NCBI GenBank assembly: GCA_017852395.1
Contig: JAFMLE010000001.1
Coordinates: forward strand, 22,475-86,474
Direction of reading: 5' to 3'
Source of the DNA: Flavobacteriaceae bacterium
GTDB lineage: Bacteria; Bacteroidota; Bacteroidia; Flavobacteriales; Flavobacteriaceae
Length of the DNA stretch: 64,000 nt
The notes under the pieces are model-generated. The model was not told where the DNA came from and did not search any database. It saw nothing but the letters and a program-made list of their open reading frames with translations. This document shows positions 44,781 to 53,904 of the stretch, piece after piece. The translations under genes were made by a program, and so were the position numbers. The first letter of the stretch is position 1, and each line of letters opens with the position of its first letter.

Positions 44781-45932
44781 TTGGAAAAAAAATTACGCTT
44801 TAACAGTCTAACCATACACGGCGGCCAAGCTCCCGATCCAGCCTATGGGGCTGTAATGCCCCCGATCTATCAGACATCGACCTATGCACAGACCACCCCG
44901 GGAGGACATAAAGGATTTGAGTACAGTCGTACGCACAACCCCACAAGGCAAGCGCTCGAAAAAAGTTTTGCCCATATAGAAAACGGAGCCTATGGACTTG
45001 CATTTGCCTCCGGTCTGGCAGCCATGGACGCTATAATCAAACTTTTGAAGCCTGGAGACGAAGTCATCGCTACCCATGATCTATATGGGGGTTCTTACCG
45101 GCTATTCACCAAAATTTTTGAAACCTATGGCATTCAATTCCAATTTGTACCCATGGATGAAGTCAAAGCCGTAGCGACATACATCACCTCAAAAACCAGA
45201 TTGATTTGGGTAGAAACCCCTACAAATCCCATGATGAATGTCATTGACATTGCAGCCATGGCAGCACTAGCAAAAGCACACAAACTCTTATTGGCAGTGG
45301 ACAACACCTTTGCCTCCCCCTATTTGCAACAACCTTTGGATATGGGCGCAGACATTGTCATGCATTCGGCAACAAAATATTTGGCGGGTCATTCGGATGT
45401 GGTTCTGGGAGCCTTGATAACCAACAATGAAGAACTGGCCGATCGTTTGGCCTTTATTCAGAATGCGAGTGGTGCAGTACCGGGACCATTTGATTGTTTT
45501 TTGACATTAAGAGGAATCAAAACCCTGCATGTACGTATGGAACGTCACTGTCAAAATGCAGCCCTAATTGCCCACTATCTAGCACAGCACCCTAAAGTCG
45601 AAAAAGTTTATTGGCCGGGTTTTGAAAATCACCCCAACCACAACGTAGCAAAATCCCAAATGAATGATTTTGGCGCCATGTTATCCTTTGTCCCCGTGGG
45701 TGCGGATTATCAAGCAGCGATCAAAATTGTAGAACAATTGCAACTATTTACACTTGCAGAATCTTTGGGAGGTGTCGAAAGCCTTGCTGGACACCCTGCC
45801 AGTATGACACATGCCTCGATACCTAAAGAAATTCGAGAAAAAAGCGGTGTGGTTGATGCCCTAATTCGTTTGAGCGTGGGCATCGAAGATGTAAAAGATT
45901 TAATAGATGATCTAGAACACGCTATTGGCTAA
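44781..45932 (+). CDS. cystathionine gamma-synthase/gamma-lyase family PLP enzyme
   Basis: A 383-residue Cys/Met-metabolism PLP enzyme. PLP site HSATKYLAGHSDVVLGA gives the Schiff-base lysine. Other blocks are MPPIYQTSTYAQTTPGGHKGFEYSRTHNPTR, FASGLAAMDAI and AESLGGVESLAGHPASMTHASIP. It is more likely to make cystathionine for methionine synthesis or cleave it to cysteine; the two cannot be separated here. The start is TTG 44781 (EKKLRFNSLTIHGGQ); no in-frame ATG exists before the conserved core. A TACCTTTA box at 44752-44759 could be the -7 element. Confidence 0.9.
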   Translation: MEKKLRFNSLTIHGGQAPDPAYGAVMPPIYQTSTYAQTTPGGHKGFEYSRTHNPTRQALEKSFAHIENGAYGLAFASGLAAMDAIIKLLKPGDEVIATHDLYGGSYRLFTKIFETYGIQFQFVPMDEVKAVATYITSKTRLIWVETPTNPMMNVIDIAAMAALAKAHKLLLAVDNTFASPYLQQPLDMGADIVMHSATKYLAGHSDVVLGALITNNEELADRLAFIQNASGAVPGPFDCFLTLRGIKTLHVRMERHCQNAALIAHYLAQHPKVEKVYWPGFENHPNHNVAKSQMNDFGAMLSFVPVGADYQAAIKIVEQLQLFTLAESLGGVESLAGHPASMTHASIPKEIREKSGVVDALIRLSVGIEDVKDLIDDLEHAIG

Positions 45933-45951
45933 AGGCGATTTACTACCTTTG
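45925..45951 (+). promoter_or_regulatory. promoter of the LpxH-like and hflX genes (-33 TTG, -7 TACCTTTG)
   Basis: TTG (45925-45927), a 16-nt spacer and TACCTTTG (45944-45951) lie over the end of the PLP gene. The spacer is one base shorter than the usual range. It sets the start at ATG 45969 rather than at the in-frame codon at 45951. Confidence 0.6.
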
Positions 45952-45968
45952 TGATATTAACTCATCTT

Positions 45969-46724
45969 ATGGAGCTCCAGACGGACAAACCCATTTTTTT
46001 TGCCTCGGATCAGCACTTTGGTGCACCTACACGCAAGGAAAGTAAGTTGCGTGAAGCAGTCTTTATGGACTGGTTGGTGCATGTTGAACAACAAGCAGGA
46101 GCTCTCTTTTTGTTAGGTGATCTTTTTGATTTTTGGTTTGAATATAAAAAGGTAGTTCCCAAAGGTTTTGTTCGCCCCTTGGGCAAACTAGCGACTATGG
46201 CAGACCAAGGACTCCCCATTTTTTATTTTGTAGGAAATCATGACCTTTGGATGACCGATTATTTTGAAAAAGAATTGGGAATCCCTGTTTTTCACAAACC
46301 ACAAGATTTTGAACTCAATGGAAAAAAATTTCTAATTGGGCATGGAGACGGACTAGGACCCAATGATTTGGGATACAAACGCATGAAAAAAGTGTTTACC
46401 AATCCATTTCTAAAAATGCTTTTCCGATGGTTGCATCCTGACATTGGTGTTGCTTTAGCTCAGTATCTGTCTACCAAGAACAAATTGATTTCTGGAGCTG
46501 AGGACATCCAATTTTTGGGAGAAGATCAAGAATGGCTGGCACAGTATTGTCGTCGAAAATTAACGCAGCAACACCGCGATTATTTTTTGTTTGGCCACCG
46601 GCATTTGCCCATGCAAATCGATTTAGGTCAAAATGCAACTTACATTAACACAGGAGATTGGATCACCCACTACACCTATGCAGAACTCAATGGAACAACA
46701 CTCTCTCTAAAAACATGGAAATAG
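45969..46724 (+). CDS. UDP-2,3-diacylglucosamine diphosphatase-like metallophosphatase (LpxH family)
   Basis: A 251-residue calcineurin-like phosphoesterase. The dimetal site is visible as FASDQHFG (D-x-H) near 14, LFLLGDLFDFWFE (G-D-x-x-D) near 48, YFVGNHDLWM (G-N-H-D) near 86, LIGHGDGLG near 119 and FGHRHLP near 210. LpxH removes UMP from UDP-diacylglucosamine in lipid A synthesis; the length and motif spacing fit. It is followed after 9 bp by hflX. Confidence 0.87.
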   Translation: MELQTDKPIFFASDQHFGAPTRKESKLREAVFMDWLVHVEQQAGALFLLGDLFDFWFEYKKVVPKGFVRPLGKLATMADQGLPIFYFVGNHDLWMTDYFEKELGIPVFHKPQDFELNGKKFLIGHGDGLGPNDLGYKRMKKVFTNPFLKMLFRWLHPDIGVALAQYLSTKNKLISGAEDIQFLGEDQEWLAQYCRRKLTQQHRDYFLFGHRHLPMQIDLGQNATYINTGDWITHYTYAELNGTTLSLKTWK

Positions 46725-46733
46725 ATTAGATCC

Positions 46734-47951
46734 ATGATCGAAAAGCAACAACTAGAATACGAAAATACTGTCTTGGTTGGGGTGATTACCGCAGCCCAAG
46801 ACGCCGCTAAGTCTAAAGAATATTTGGACGAGTTGGCTTTTTTGGCCTACACCGCAGGGGGTCATGTTTTGCATCGATTTACTCAAAACATGAGCTTGCC
46901 AAACCCCAAAACCTTTATCGGGACGGGCAAAATCGAAGAGGTAGCCGCCTATGTAGAGCAACATGAAGTAACCACCGTAATCTTTGATGACGAGCTGACC
47001 CCCGCACAACAAGGCAATATCGAAAAAGCACTGCGTTGCAAAATACTCGACCGTACCGGTCTGATCTTAGACATTTTTGCACAAAGAGCCCAGACCAGCT
47101 ACGCAAGAACCCAGGTAGAATTGGCCCAGTATGAGTACCTCTTGCCACGCCTCAAAGGACTTTGGACACATTTAGAACGCCAACGTGGGGGTATCGGGAT
47201 GCGCGGTCCCGGTGAAACCGAAATCGAAACCGACCGTCGAATCGTTCGGGATAAAATTGCACTATTAAAAAAGAAACTAAAGCTTATCGACAAGCAAATG
47301 AGTACTCAAAGAGGTAACCGCGGAGCATTGGTGCGTGTGGCTTTGGTAGGCTATACCAACGTGGGCAAATCTACCCTCATGAATGCGATTGCCAAAAGTG
47401 AAGTCTTTGCCGAGAACAAACTTTTTGCCACCTTAGACACCACAGTTCGTAAGGTAGTTATTGGCAACCTCCCTTTTTTATTGAGCGATACGGTTGGATT
47501 TATAAGAAAATTGCCAACACAACTGGTGGAGTCCTTTAAAAGTACGTTAGACGAAGTTCAAGAAGCCGACTTACTTTTGCATGTTGCCGATATTTCGCAT
47601 CCCAACTTTGAAGAACACATCGATTCTGTCAATCAGATTTTATCCGAAATCAACGCCAAAGAAAAACCAACCCTCATGGTTTTTAACAAAATTGACGCAT
47701 ATCAACCAGAACCTTGGGATGATGATGAGCTGGTTTTAGAGCGAAACAGCAGCCATTATACTTTGGCAGAATGGAAAGAAACATGGATGAGCAAAAGCAA
47801 CGGCAATGCACTTTTTATTTCTGCATTAAGCAAAAAAAACTTGAACGATTTTAGAGAAAAAGTCTATGAAGCCGTACGCGAAATACACATCACCCGCTTT
47901 CCGTACAACGATTTTCTTTACCCCGAAGGGTTGGATAAACAGACGTCTTAA
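46734..47951 (+). CDS. hflX: ribosome-associated GTPase HflX
   Basis: A 405-residue GTPase that splits or rescues stalled ribosomes under stress. The HflX N-terminal domain contains TGKIEEVAAYVEQ and DRTGLILDIFAQRAQTSYARTQVELAQYEYLLPRLKGLW, followed by RQRGGIGMRGPGETEIETDRR. The G domain has the P-loop GYTNVGKST, the LSDTVGFIRKLP switch, and MVFNKIDAY. The gene is full length. Its stop shares bases with the convergent serine hydrolase gene (TTAA at 47948-47951). Confidence 0.96.
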   Translation: MIEKQQLEYENTVLVGVITAAQDAAKSKEYLDELAFLAYTAGGHVLHRFTQNMSLPNPKTFIGTGKIEEVAAYVEQHEVTTVIFDDELTPAQQGNIEKALRCKILDRTGLILDIFAQRAQTSYARTQVELAQYEYLLPRLKGLWTHLERQRGGIGMRGPGETEIETDRRIVRDKIALLKKKLKLIDKQMSTQRGNRGALVRVALVGYTNVGKSTLMNAIAKSEVFAENKLFATLDTTVRKVVIGNLPFLLSDTVGFIRKLPTQLVESFKSTLDEVQEADLLLHVADISHPNFEEHIDSVNQILSEINAKEKPTLMVFNKIDAYQPEPWDDDELVLERNSSHYTLAEWKETWMSKSNGNALFISALSKKNLNDFREKVYEAVREIHITRFPYNDFLYPEGLDKQTS

Positions 47952-49102
47952 CGAAGGGCTTTTGCGACCAATTTCAAGAAATCTTCCCGTTTGTTGGGGG
48001 CCAGCCATCGGGTGACAATAACAAGATCTTCTTCTGGAAAAATCATGATAAAATTGCCACCAAAACCGGCGGCATAATACATCTTATCGGAGATTTCTGG
48101 GATGTAATTGCTGCCCGTTTTGTTGTTGAGCCACCATAACATTCCATAATTTGGATTTGCCGTTGCAGGAACCAGTGCCTGATCGATCCACGTAGAATCA
48201 ATCAAAGTTTTGCCGTTCCATTTTCCTTTAGAAAGATACAGCAATCCAAAACGGGCATGGTCTTCCGTATTGATAAAAAGACCTCCACCAGAGTGTCCTC
48301 CCCCTGAGACCGATTGTACTTTATAACCGTCCATGACGACCCAAGAGTTGTCATACCCAAACCACCTCCAGCTGTCGGAAGCACCAATGGGATCCATAAT
48401 TTTTTCTTTCAAAACAAGAGGCAGTGATTTTCTCCAAACCTGTAACAAAGCATAGGCCAATACATTGACGCGCACATCGTTGTATTTATAATGTGTTCCA
48501 GGCTCATGGAGGGTTCGGTATTTCCAATCATCGATACTGCCGGTTTGTGGCGGGCGGTCTGCCCAGTCATACCCACCCCACAGTTGTCCCGACCAGTCAG
48601 AGGTTTGATGCAATAAGTGTGTCCAGGTGATTTTCTCATTGTGTGCGCCATCAAAGGTATTGTCCCAGATGTAGGGATACACTTTGTCGTCCAAAGATTG
48701 GATATGCCCTTCTTGAAGTGCAAGTCCTGCTACGGTTGCCAAATAGCTTTTGGTAACACTAAAGGTCATATCTACCCTTTTGGTATCTCCCCATGAAGCG
48801 ATGAGATAACCGTTTTTGAGTATCATACCCGCTGGGCCACTCCTTTTTTTGGTAGGACCCAAAATTTCGTGGTAAGGTTCTTGACGAAAACCATTCAATA
48901 TAGCTATCCTTAAGTCTCTTGATTCACTGTATTCATTAGCTTGGGCAAAAGAAACTACGGCATTAATTTTTTCGCTAGACAAGCCAAAAGATTCTGGAGA
49001 TCGTTGCGCCCATTGGGCACCCGATTTGGGATAATAATAGTCCTGGGCCGTTAGCGAGAGGGATAAAAATAAAAGACTCAAAAAGAGAACAGATGGCTTC
49101 AT
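47948..49102 (-). CDS. exported serine hydrolase (beta-lactamase class C family)
   Basis: A 384-residue protein with signal peptide (VLFLSLLFLSLSLTAQ). The nucleophile motif is S115-V-T-K118; a Tyr-rich YKYND (205-209) is the probable second motif, and HSGGG (near 275) the third. The family includes penicillin-binding and esterase-like enzymes with many substrates; antibiotic resistance cannot be inferred. It is alone on its strand, between two plus-strand genes. Confidence 0.87.
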   Translation of the reverse strand: MKPSVLFLSLLFLSLSLTAQDYYYPKSGAQWAQRSPESFGLSSEKINAVVSFAQANEYSESRDLRIAILNGFRQEPYHEILGPTKKRSGPAGMILKNGYLIASWGDTKRVDMTFSVTKSYLATVAGLALQEGHIQSLDDKVYPYIWDNTFDGAHNEKITWTHLLHQTSDWSGQLWGGYDWADRPPQTGSIDDWKYRTLHEPGTHYKYNDVRVNVLAYALLQVWRKSLPLVLKEKIMDPIGASDSWRWFGYDNSWVVMDGYKVQSVSGGGHSGGGLFINTEDHARFGLLYLSKGKWNGKTLIDSTWIDQALVPATANPNYGMLWWLNNKTGSNYIPEISDKMYYAAGFGGNFIMIFPEEDLVIVTRWLAPNKREDFLKLVAKALR

Positions 49103-49143
49103 AGTGTTATTATTTAAAGGATAAATATCGTAGTTTCACGTGG

Positions 49144-49938
49144 ATGAATGTACAAAATAGAAAAACAAAAATCGATCTTTTGCTGCTTCAAGCAGATTTG
49201 GTATGGGAGTCTCCAGAAGCCAACCGGCGTCATTTCGAACAACGAATCAGCAGTGTTGAAGAACCTGTAGATTTGATTGTTTTGCCAGAAATGTTTACCA
49301 CAGGATTTACCATGCACCCAAAACCTATTGCCGAAGCGATGCAAGGGCCTACAATTCGATGGATGCAGCAAATGGCGCAACAAAAAGGGGCTGCTCTACT
49401 AGGGAGTTTGGTGATAGAAGAGGCTCAACAATACTACAACCGTTTTGTTTTTGCGACCCCCGAGGGCGTATTATTTACCTACGATAAACGCCATACATTT
49501 ACTTTGGCAGGAGAACACCTAGCGTATACTTCGGGTACGGATTTGGGAGTGGTCAACTATCTAGGTTGGCGGATTTGTTTACGAATTTGCTATGATTTGC
49601 GCTTTCCGGTCTGGTCTCGAAATCAAAACAACTATGACCTGTTGGTATATGTTGCCAATTGGCCAAAACCACGAATTAGCGCCTGGGATACCTTGCTTGA
49701 GGCTAGAGCAATTGAGAATATGTCTTATTGTGTAGGGGTCAATCGAATTGGAACTGATCCCAATGGACATAACTATCCAGGTCATTCTGCAGTCTATAAT
49801 GGTTTGGGAGCTTCTATTGCCGATCCATATTTAGGGGATCCCAACAGCTTGCGCGCTAGTTTGGATTGGGAGGCTCTTGAAGTGTTACGGAATCAGTTGC
49901 CGTTTCTGGAGGACCGCGACGAATTTCGGCTACATTAA
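49144..49938 (+). CDS. nitrilase-superfamily amidohydrolase (omega-amidase-like)
   Basis: A 264-residue carbon-nitrogen hydrolase. The catalytic triad is E49 (LPEMF), K115 (YDKRHTF) and C149 (ICYDLRFP). Its nearest known type is YafV/Nit2-like omega-amidase, which hydrolyses alpha-ketoglutaramate. The end QLPFLEDRDEFRLH is typical of the family, so the whole CDS looks genuine. It overlaps the convergent Ig-like gene by 83 bp at its 3' end. Confidence 0.88.
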   Translation: MNVQNRKTKIDLLLLQADLVWESPEANRRHFEQRISSVEEPVDLIVLPEMFTTGFTMHPKPIAEAMQGPTIRWMQQMAQQKGAALLGSLVIEEAQQYYNRFVFATPEGVLFTYDKRHTFTLAGEHLAYTSGTDLGVVNYLGWRICLRICYDLRFPVWSRNQNNYDLLVYVANWPKPRISAWDTLLEARAIENMSYCVGVNRIGTDPNGHNYPGHSAVYNGLGASIADPYLGDPNSLRASLDWEALEVLRNQLPFLEDRDEFRLH

Positions 49939-51526
49939 ATGTTTCGTTGAGGTCCCAGTTGGCACGTAAGTCTAACTCAGCAGGGAAATACAACACTTCT
50001 TCAGGTTGAATTTTGTCTAGATAATGTCCGGTATCCCATTTTTGATTGCCATTGCCATCAACTACAAAACGTATTTTATACTTACCAGCGGGCAACAACT
50101 CCCAGGCGATACGAGTGGTACCTTCCTGATCGGTAACGCGTCGTACAGTTTTACCCTTATTGTCCAACAGTTCTAAGATATAGGGTGTATTGTCATTGTA
50201 TTGTAAGTTGATAAAAATAGCACCATAGTTTTCGATTGACTGGGTGGTCGATACAAACTGAAGGGTGTCATTGACGCTTCCAAAAAAATCAGTTAACGCT
50301 TCAGGCAACAAATCGATCTGATACCTGTTGTTGGGCTCCAAGTCAAAGGCAATATAAACGCGGTCATAGTTTTGCTCAATTTTGGCCCGAAAAGGAATAG
50401 GCAATGAATCGATGTCTCTTACCGTTATTTTTTCTAAATCTAACTTTACAAGAGGCAGGTTGGAGGATATTCGAAAAGTGTCTTTGAGCATGATTTCATT
50501 ACCCGTAATCCGGCTGATGACCAAAGAGTCTGCTATTGGTTTATTGAATTTGACCGTGGTGGTTCGTAGCGAATCTTGCAGCAAGTATTGAAATTTTAGC
50601 GAATCGGTCTGAATTCCTTTAAACCAATAATTGAGGGTATCGGTTTCACGATTTTTGTTAATGAGATACTCAAAACTATCCGGGAGATCGCTAATCACTT
50701 CCATTTTTTGATTTTCATATCTGCCATAGTAGGGGATCCCAATATGATGTCTATTGATAAAAAAGGGCCTTGCCCAGCTGAAGTTGGTTATTTCTTTAAA
50801 GATTTTTAAATCCACAATACTGTCCTGTGGCAGGGTAATATATTCTTTTCTAAACCCAATCTTGTCCACATTTTGATCAAAAAAATAGTTGCTGGCTACG
50901 TCCTTAATGGCAATGATTTCATAGGTTCCTGCTTTTAGATTTTGAAACCTATATATTGTTGAGTCTAAGGTGCTAGCAACATAAAGTGGCTGCTGTTTGT
51001 ATATGGTCGAATCCTTGTAAACACTATCAACAGGATAAAGCTGTACCGATATATAAGAGGTAGTGACTTCGTCAAATGCATCCGTCACTCTTCCGCGGAC
51101 ATATAAAGAATCTATTGTGGCGCCCGTCGATAGGGTGTATGAAAAAAAGGGTAAGATATTTCCTTCGTTGTTGTCAGTGATGCTTTCGCCAAAATTGAAG
51201 GTGTAGGTTGTGTTTGGATTTAGAGAATCCAGCAATTCGATTTCTATTTTTTTGGCAATATTGGTTTGCGGATCCACCTTATAGGCTTTAGAAGGTAGCG
51301 GTGGAGAGATGATCAGCTGTTTGCTGATGTTGTTAAGTTTGATATACTCATCAAAGGTCAGTGTGATTTTTTCAGCATCAAAAAAAATGGTGTTTTGTTT
51401 GGGGCTGGCGTTGATCAATACGGGAGGTATACTGTCCTTGGCTCCTCCTGTTGGAGTACCTCTTTTGGCACATGCAGTTAAGAAAAGTGCGATTGCTAAA
51501 AAAAAGACACGCAATAATTGTTTCAT
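49856..51526 (-). CDS. Ig-like domain lipoprotein (Big_5 type)
   Basis: A 556-residue lipoprotein (lipobox LTAC, Cys near residue 19). An N-terminal Ig-like Big_5 domain carries PPVLINASPKQNTIFFDAEKITLTFDEYI. Then come beta-rich segments with regularly spaced LKAGTYEIIAIKD- and LLPAGKYKIRFVVDGNG-type strands, suggesting prealbumin-like or Ig-like folds. The family block ends near ANWDLNETF; about 25 further residues run antisense to the nitrilase gene. It is a common flavobacterial gene of unknown role. The ATG at 51526 follows a TATTTTTG promoter box (51543-51550). Confidence 0.82.
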   Translation of the reverse strand: MKQLLRVFFLAIALFLTACAKRGTPTGGAKDSIPPVLINASPKQNTIFFDAEKITLTFDEYIKLNNISKQLIISPPLPSKAYKVDPQTNIAKKIEIELLDSLNPNTTYTFNFGESITDNNEGNILPFFSYTLSTGATIDSLYVRGRVTDAFDEVTTSYISVQLYPVDSVYKDSTIYKQQPLYVASTLDSTIYRFQNLKAGTYEIIAIKDVASNYFFDQNVDKIGFRKEYITLPQDSIVDLKIFKEITNFSWARPFFINRHHIGIPYYGRYENQKMEVISDLPDSFEYLINKNRETDTLNYWFKGIQTDSLKFQYLLQDSLRTTTVKFNKPIADSLVISRITGNEIMLKDTFRISSNLPLVKLDLEKITVRDIDSLPIPFRAKIEQNYDRVYIAFDLEPNNRYQIDLLPEALTDFFGSVNDTLQFVSTTQSIENYGAIFINLQYNDNTPYILELLDNKGKTVRRVTDQEGTTRIAWELLPAGKYKIRFVVDGNGNQKWDTGHYLDKIQPEEVLYFPAELDLRANWDLNETFNVAEIRRGPPETATDSVTLQEPPNPN

Positions 51527-51542
51527 GGCATCAATGCTGGAA

Positions 51543-51550
51543 CAAAAATA
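51543..51550 (-). promoter_or_regulatory. -7 promoter box (TATTTTTG) of the Ig-like lipoprotein gene
   Basis: TATTTTTG on the minus strand ends 16 nt before the ATG at 51526. It supports that start over the in-frame one at 51556. No clear -33 TTG was seen. Confidence 0.5.
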
Positions 51551-51564
51551 ACACAATATTCTTC

Positions 51565-52263
51565 TTACACCCTATAGGCTATGGTGACAATACTAACTTT
51601 AGAACCACGAATTTCAAGTAGTGCCTTGGCACAAGCACACAAAGACGCCCCAGTAGTCATCACATCATCGACCAACAACCAGTGTTGATTTGTGAAGTTG
51701 TGGTTGGGGTTTAGTGCAAAAGCGTCGGCCAATTCTTCCCAGCGATTCTGAACTTTGCCTTGGGCCAATTGTCGGGTATTTTTCTTTCGCCAAACCACAT
51801 GATTGCAGACAGGGATTGCGAGCTTATCGGCAATCTGTTTGGCAAACCCTTCAACTTGGTTATACCCCCTTTTACGTTGCCGTTTTTGGTGTAAGGGCAT
51901 TGGGATAACGGCCGTGCATTTTTCAAAAAAAGAATCTGAAAGTTGATCGGCCATCCAATCACCAAATAAAACACCAATGGCCCTCTGTCCGTTATATTTG
52001 AGTTGATGGATCAACTGTTCGATGATCCCTTTGGGATAAAACAAAAAGAGGGCTGTAGTATATTCTACAGGGATATGTGCGGACAGCCGTTGATGCATGA
52101 TGTTGGTTTTGTGGGGCGTAAAATAGCAAAGGGGCAAACCCAGCTCGCACTTCAAACAAAGCGTCTTTTCATAAGGCTGCAAAACCCCACGACATCCAAC
52201 ACACAGCTTCGGAAAAAAAAGCTGGGCCATTGACCCAAATAAATTGATGATCGTTTTTTTCAT
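51565..52263 (-). CDS. ComF family phosphoribosyltransferase-like protein
   Basis: A 232-residue ComF/GntX protein. An N-terminal zinc-ribbon-like pattern (CVGCRGVL...LCLKC) precedes the phosphoribosyltransferase-type domain with PMPLHQKRQRKRGYNQVEGFA and the PRPP-loop-like LLVDDVMTTGASLCACA. ComF proteins link to DNA uptake or repair in other bacteria; nothing else points to competence here. The start ATG 52263 places the zinc pattern at the normal distance. Confidence 0.9.
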   Translation of the reverse strand: MKKTIINLFGSMAQLFFPKLCVGCRGVLQPYEKTLCLKCELGLPLCYFTPHKTNIMHQRLSAHIPVEYTTALFLFYPKGIIEQLIHQLKYNGQRAIGVLFGDWMADQLSDSFFEKCTAVIPMPLHQKRQRKRGYNQVEGFAKQIADKLAIPVCNHVVWRKKNTRQLAQGKVQNRWEELADAFALNPNHNFTNQHWLLVDDVMTTGASLCACAKALLEIRGSKVSIVTIAYRV

Positions 52264-52302
52264 GGATTTGATTTGGTGATTCCTAAAAATAATAAAAAGA
52301 AG

Positions 52303-52310
52303 TACTTTTG
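52303..52310 (+). promoter_or_regulatory. glyS -7 promoter box (TACTTTTG)
   Basis: TACTTTTG ends 4 nt before the ATG at 52315, so the transcript should be close to leaderless and the longer in-frame start at 52273 is unlikely. A TTG at 52273-52275 lies 27 nt upstream, rather far for -33. Confidence 0.55.
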
Positions 52311-52314
52311 CGGC

Positions 52315-53862
52315 ATGGCAAACGATAATGAAACTTTTAAAAAAATCATCTCCCACGCAAAGGAGTATGGTTTTGTTTTTCCTTCAAGTGAAATTTATGA
52401 TGGCCTAAGTGCCGTATATGATTATGGTCAAAATGGCGTCGCACTCAAAAATAATATTCGTGAATATTGGTGGAAATCCATGGTGCAACTTCACGAAAAT
52501 ATTGTAGGTATCGATGCCGCCATTTTTATGCACCCAACTACTTGGAAGGCTTCGGGGCATGTTGATGCGTTTAATGACCCCTTGATTGACAACAAAGATT
52601 CCAAAAAAAGATATCGTGCCGATGTCTTGGTCGAAGATTATGTCGCAAAGATTGAAGCCAAAATCGAAAAAGAAGTAGCCAAAGCAGCCAAGCGTTTTGG
52701 AGATCAATTTGATCAACAGCAATTTTTGCAAACCAATCCTCGAGTGTTGGACTATCAAGAAAAAGCAACCGCCATTCTCAAACGTTTGGGACAGTCTTTA
52801 GAAAAAGAAGATTTGGCAGATGTCAAAGCGCTGATAGAAGAATTAGAAATTGCCTGTCCAGAATCGGGATCTCGCAACTGGACCGACGTCAAACAATTCA
52901 ACCTCATGTTTGGCACCAAACTTGGGGCTTCCGCAGCCACTGCCATGGACCTCTACCTCCGACCCGAGACTGCACAAGGTATTTTTGTAAACTTTCTCAA
53001 CGTTCAAAAAACCGGACGCATGAAACTCCCTTTTGGAATTGCGCAAACCGGTAAGGCTTTCCGAAACGAAATTATCGCCCGTCAATTTATCTTCAGAATG
53101 CGCGAATTTGAGCAGATGGAAATGCAATTCTTTATCCCGCCAGGGACCCAAAAAGAGTGGTACGATCATTGGAAAAAAACCCGTTTAGATTGGCATTTGG
53201 CATTGGGTATTTCGGCAGAAAATTATCGCTTTCATGACCATGAAAAATTGGCCCATTATGCAGACGCAGCTTGCGATATAGAATTCAAATTTCCTTTTGG
53301 TTTCAAAGAACTTGAGGGCATCCATTCGCGCACCGATTTTGATCTATCCAGCCACGAAGAATATGCCGGTAAAAAACTAAAATATTTTGATCCAGAACGC
53401 AACGAAAGCTATACCCCTTATGTTCTTGAGACCTCCATTGGTTTGGATCGCATGTTTTTAGCCATTTTTTCTAATGCTTACACCGAAGAACCTCTCGAAG
53501 ATGGAAGCACAAGAATCGTATTAAAAATCCCCGCTGTACTCGCACCAACTAAAGTTGCGGTATTGCCTTTGGTAAAAAAGGACGGTTTGCCAGAACGGGC
53601 CCGTCAAATTGTCGATACACTAAAATGGGACATGACAGCCGTTTATGATGAAAAAGATGCCGTAGGACGACGCTATCGCAGACAAGATGCTTTGGGGACA
53701 CCCTATTGTGTCACGGTTGACCATCAGTCCCTCGAAGACGGAACCGTAACCCTCCGAGACCGCGATACCATGCAACAAGAACGCGTAAACATAGACACCT
53801 TGTCACAGACCCTTGCCAAGCAGGTAGATCTCCGCAGCTTGCTTGAGAAGCTTTCTAATTAG
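52315..53862 (+). CDS. glyS: glycine-tRNA ligase (dimeric, single-chain type)
   Basis: A 515-residue class II synthetase of the alpha2 type found in Bacteroidota. Catalytic blocks are LRPETAQGIFVNF and FGIAQTGKAFRNEIIARQFIFRMREFEQMEMQFF (motif 2 region), TPYVLETSIGLDRMF (motif 3), and a C-terminal anticodon-binding domain with APTKVAVLPLVKKDGL and DEKDAVGRRYRRQDALGTPYCVT. Most of the family's usual length is present. It stands alone, divergent from comF and followed after 42 bp by the xth-like gene. Confidence 0.95.
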   Translation: MANDNETFKKIISHAKEYGFVFPSSEIYDGLSAVYDYGQNGVALKNNIREYWWKSMVQLHENIVGIDAAIFMHPTTWKASGHVDAFNDPLIDNKDSKKRYRADVLVEDYVAKIEAKIEKEVAKAAKRFGDQFDQQQFLQTNPRVLDYQEKATAILKRLGQSLEKEDLADVKALIEELEIACPESGSRNWTDVKQFNLMFGTKLGASAATAMDLYLRPETAQGIFVNFLNVQKTGRMKLPFGIAQTGKAFRNEIIARQFIFRMREFEQMEMQFFIPPGTQKEWYDHWKKTRLDWHLALGISAENYRFHDHEKLAHYADAACDIEFKFPFGFKELEGIHSRTDFDLSSHEEYAGKKLKYFDPERNESYTPYVLETSIGLDRMFLAIFSNAYTEEPLEDGSTRIVLKIPAVLAPTKVAVLPLVKKDGLPERARQIVDTLKWDMTAVYDEKDAVGRRYRRQDALGTPYCVTVDHQSLEDGTVTLRDRDTMQQERVNIDTLSQTLAKQVDLRSLLEKLSN

Positions 53863-53904
53863 AAAGCCTTTAGATGTCGATTGTCTTTTTTATCTTCGTA
53901 ACTG

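Noticed and set aside
47948-49102. Serine hydrolase as a beta-lactamase resistance gene
   Set aside because: The SxxK family is broad and includes esterases and peptidases; nothing in the sequence or context supports antibiotic resistance.
49137-49142. CACGTG hexamer before the nitrilase gene as a regulatory site
   Set aside because: A single short palindrome of this size is expected by chance and no bacterial factor is known for it here.
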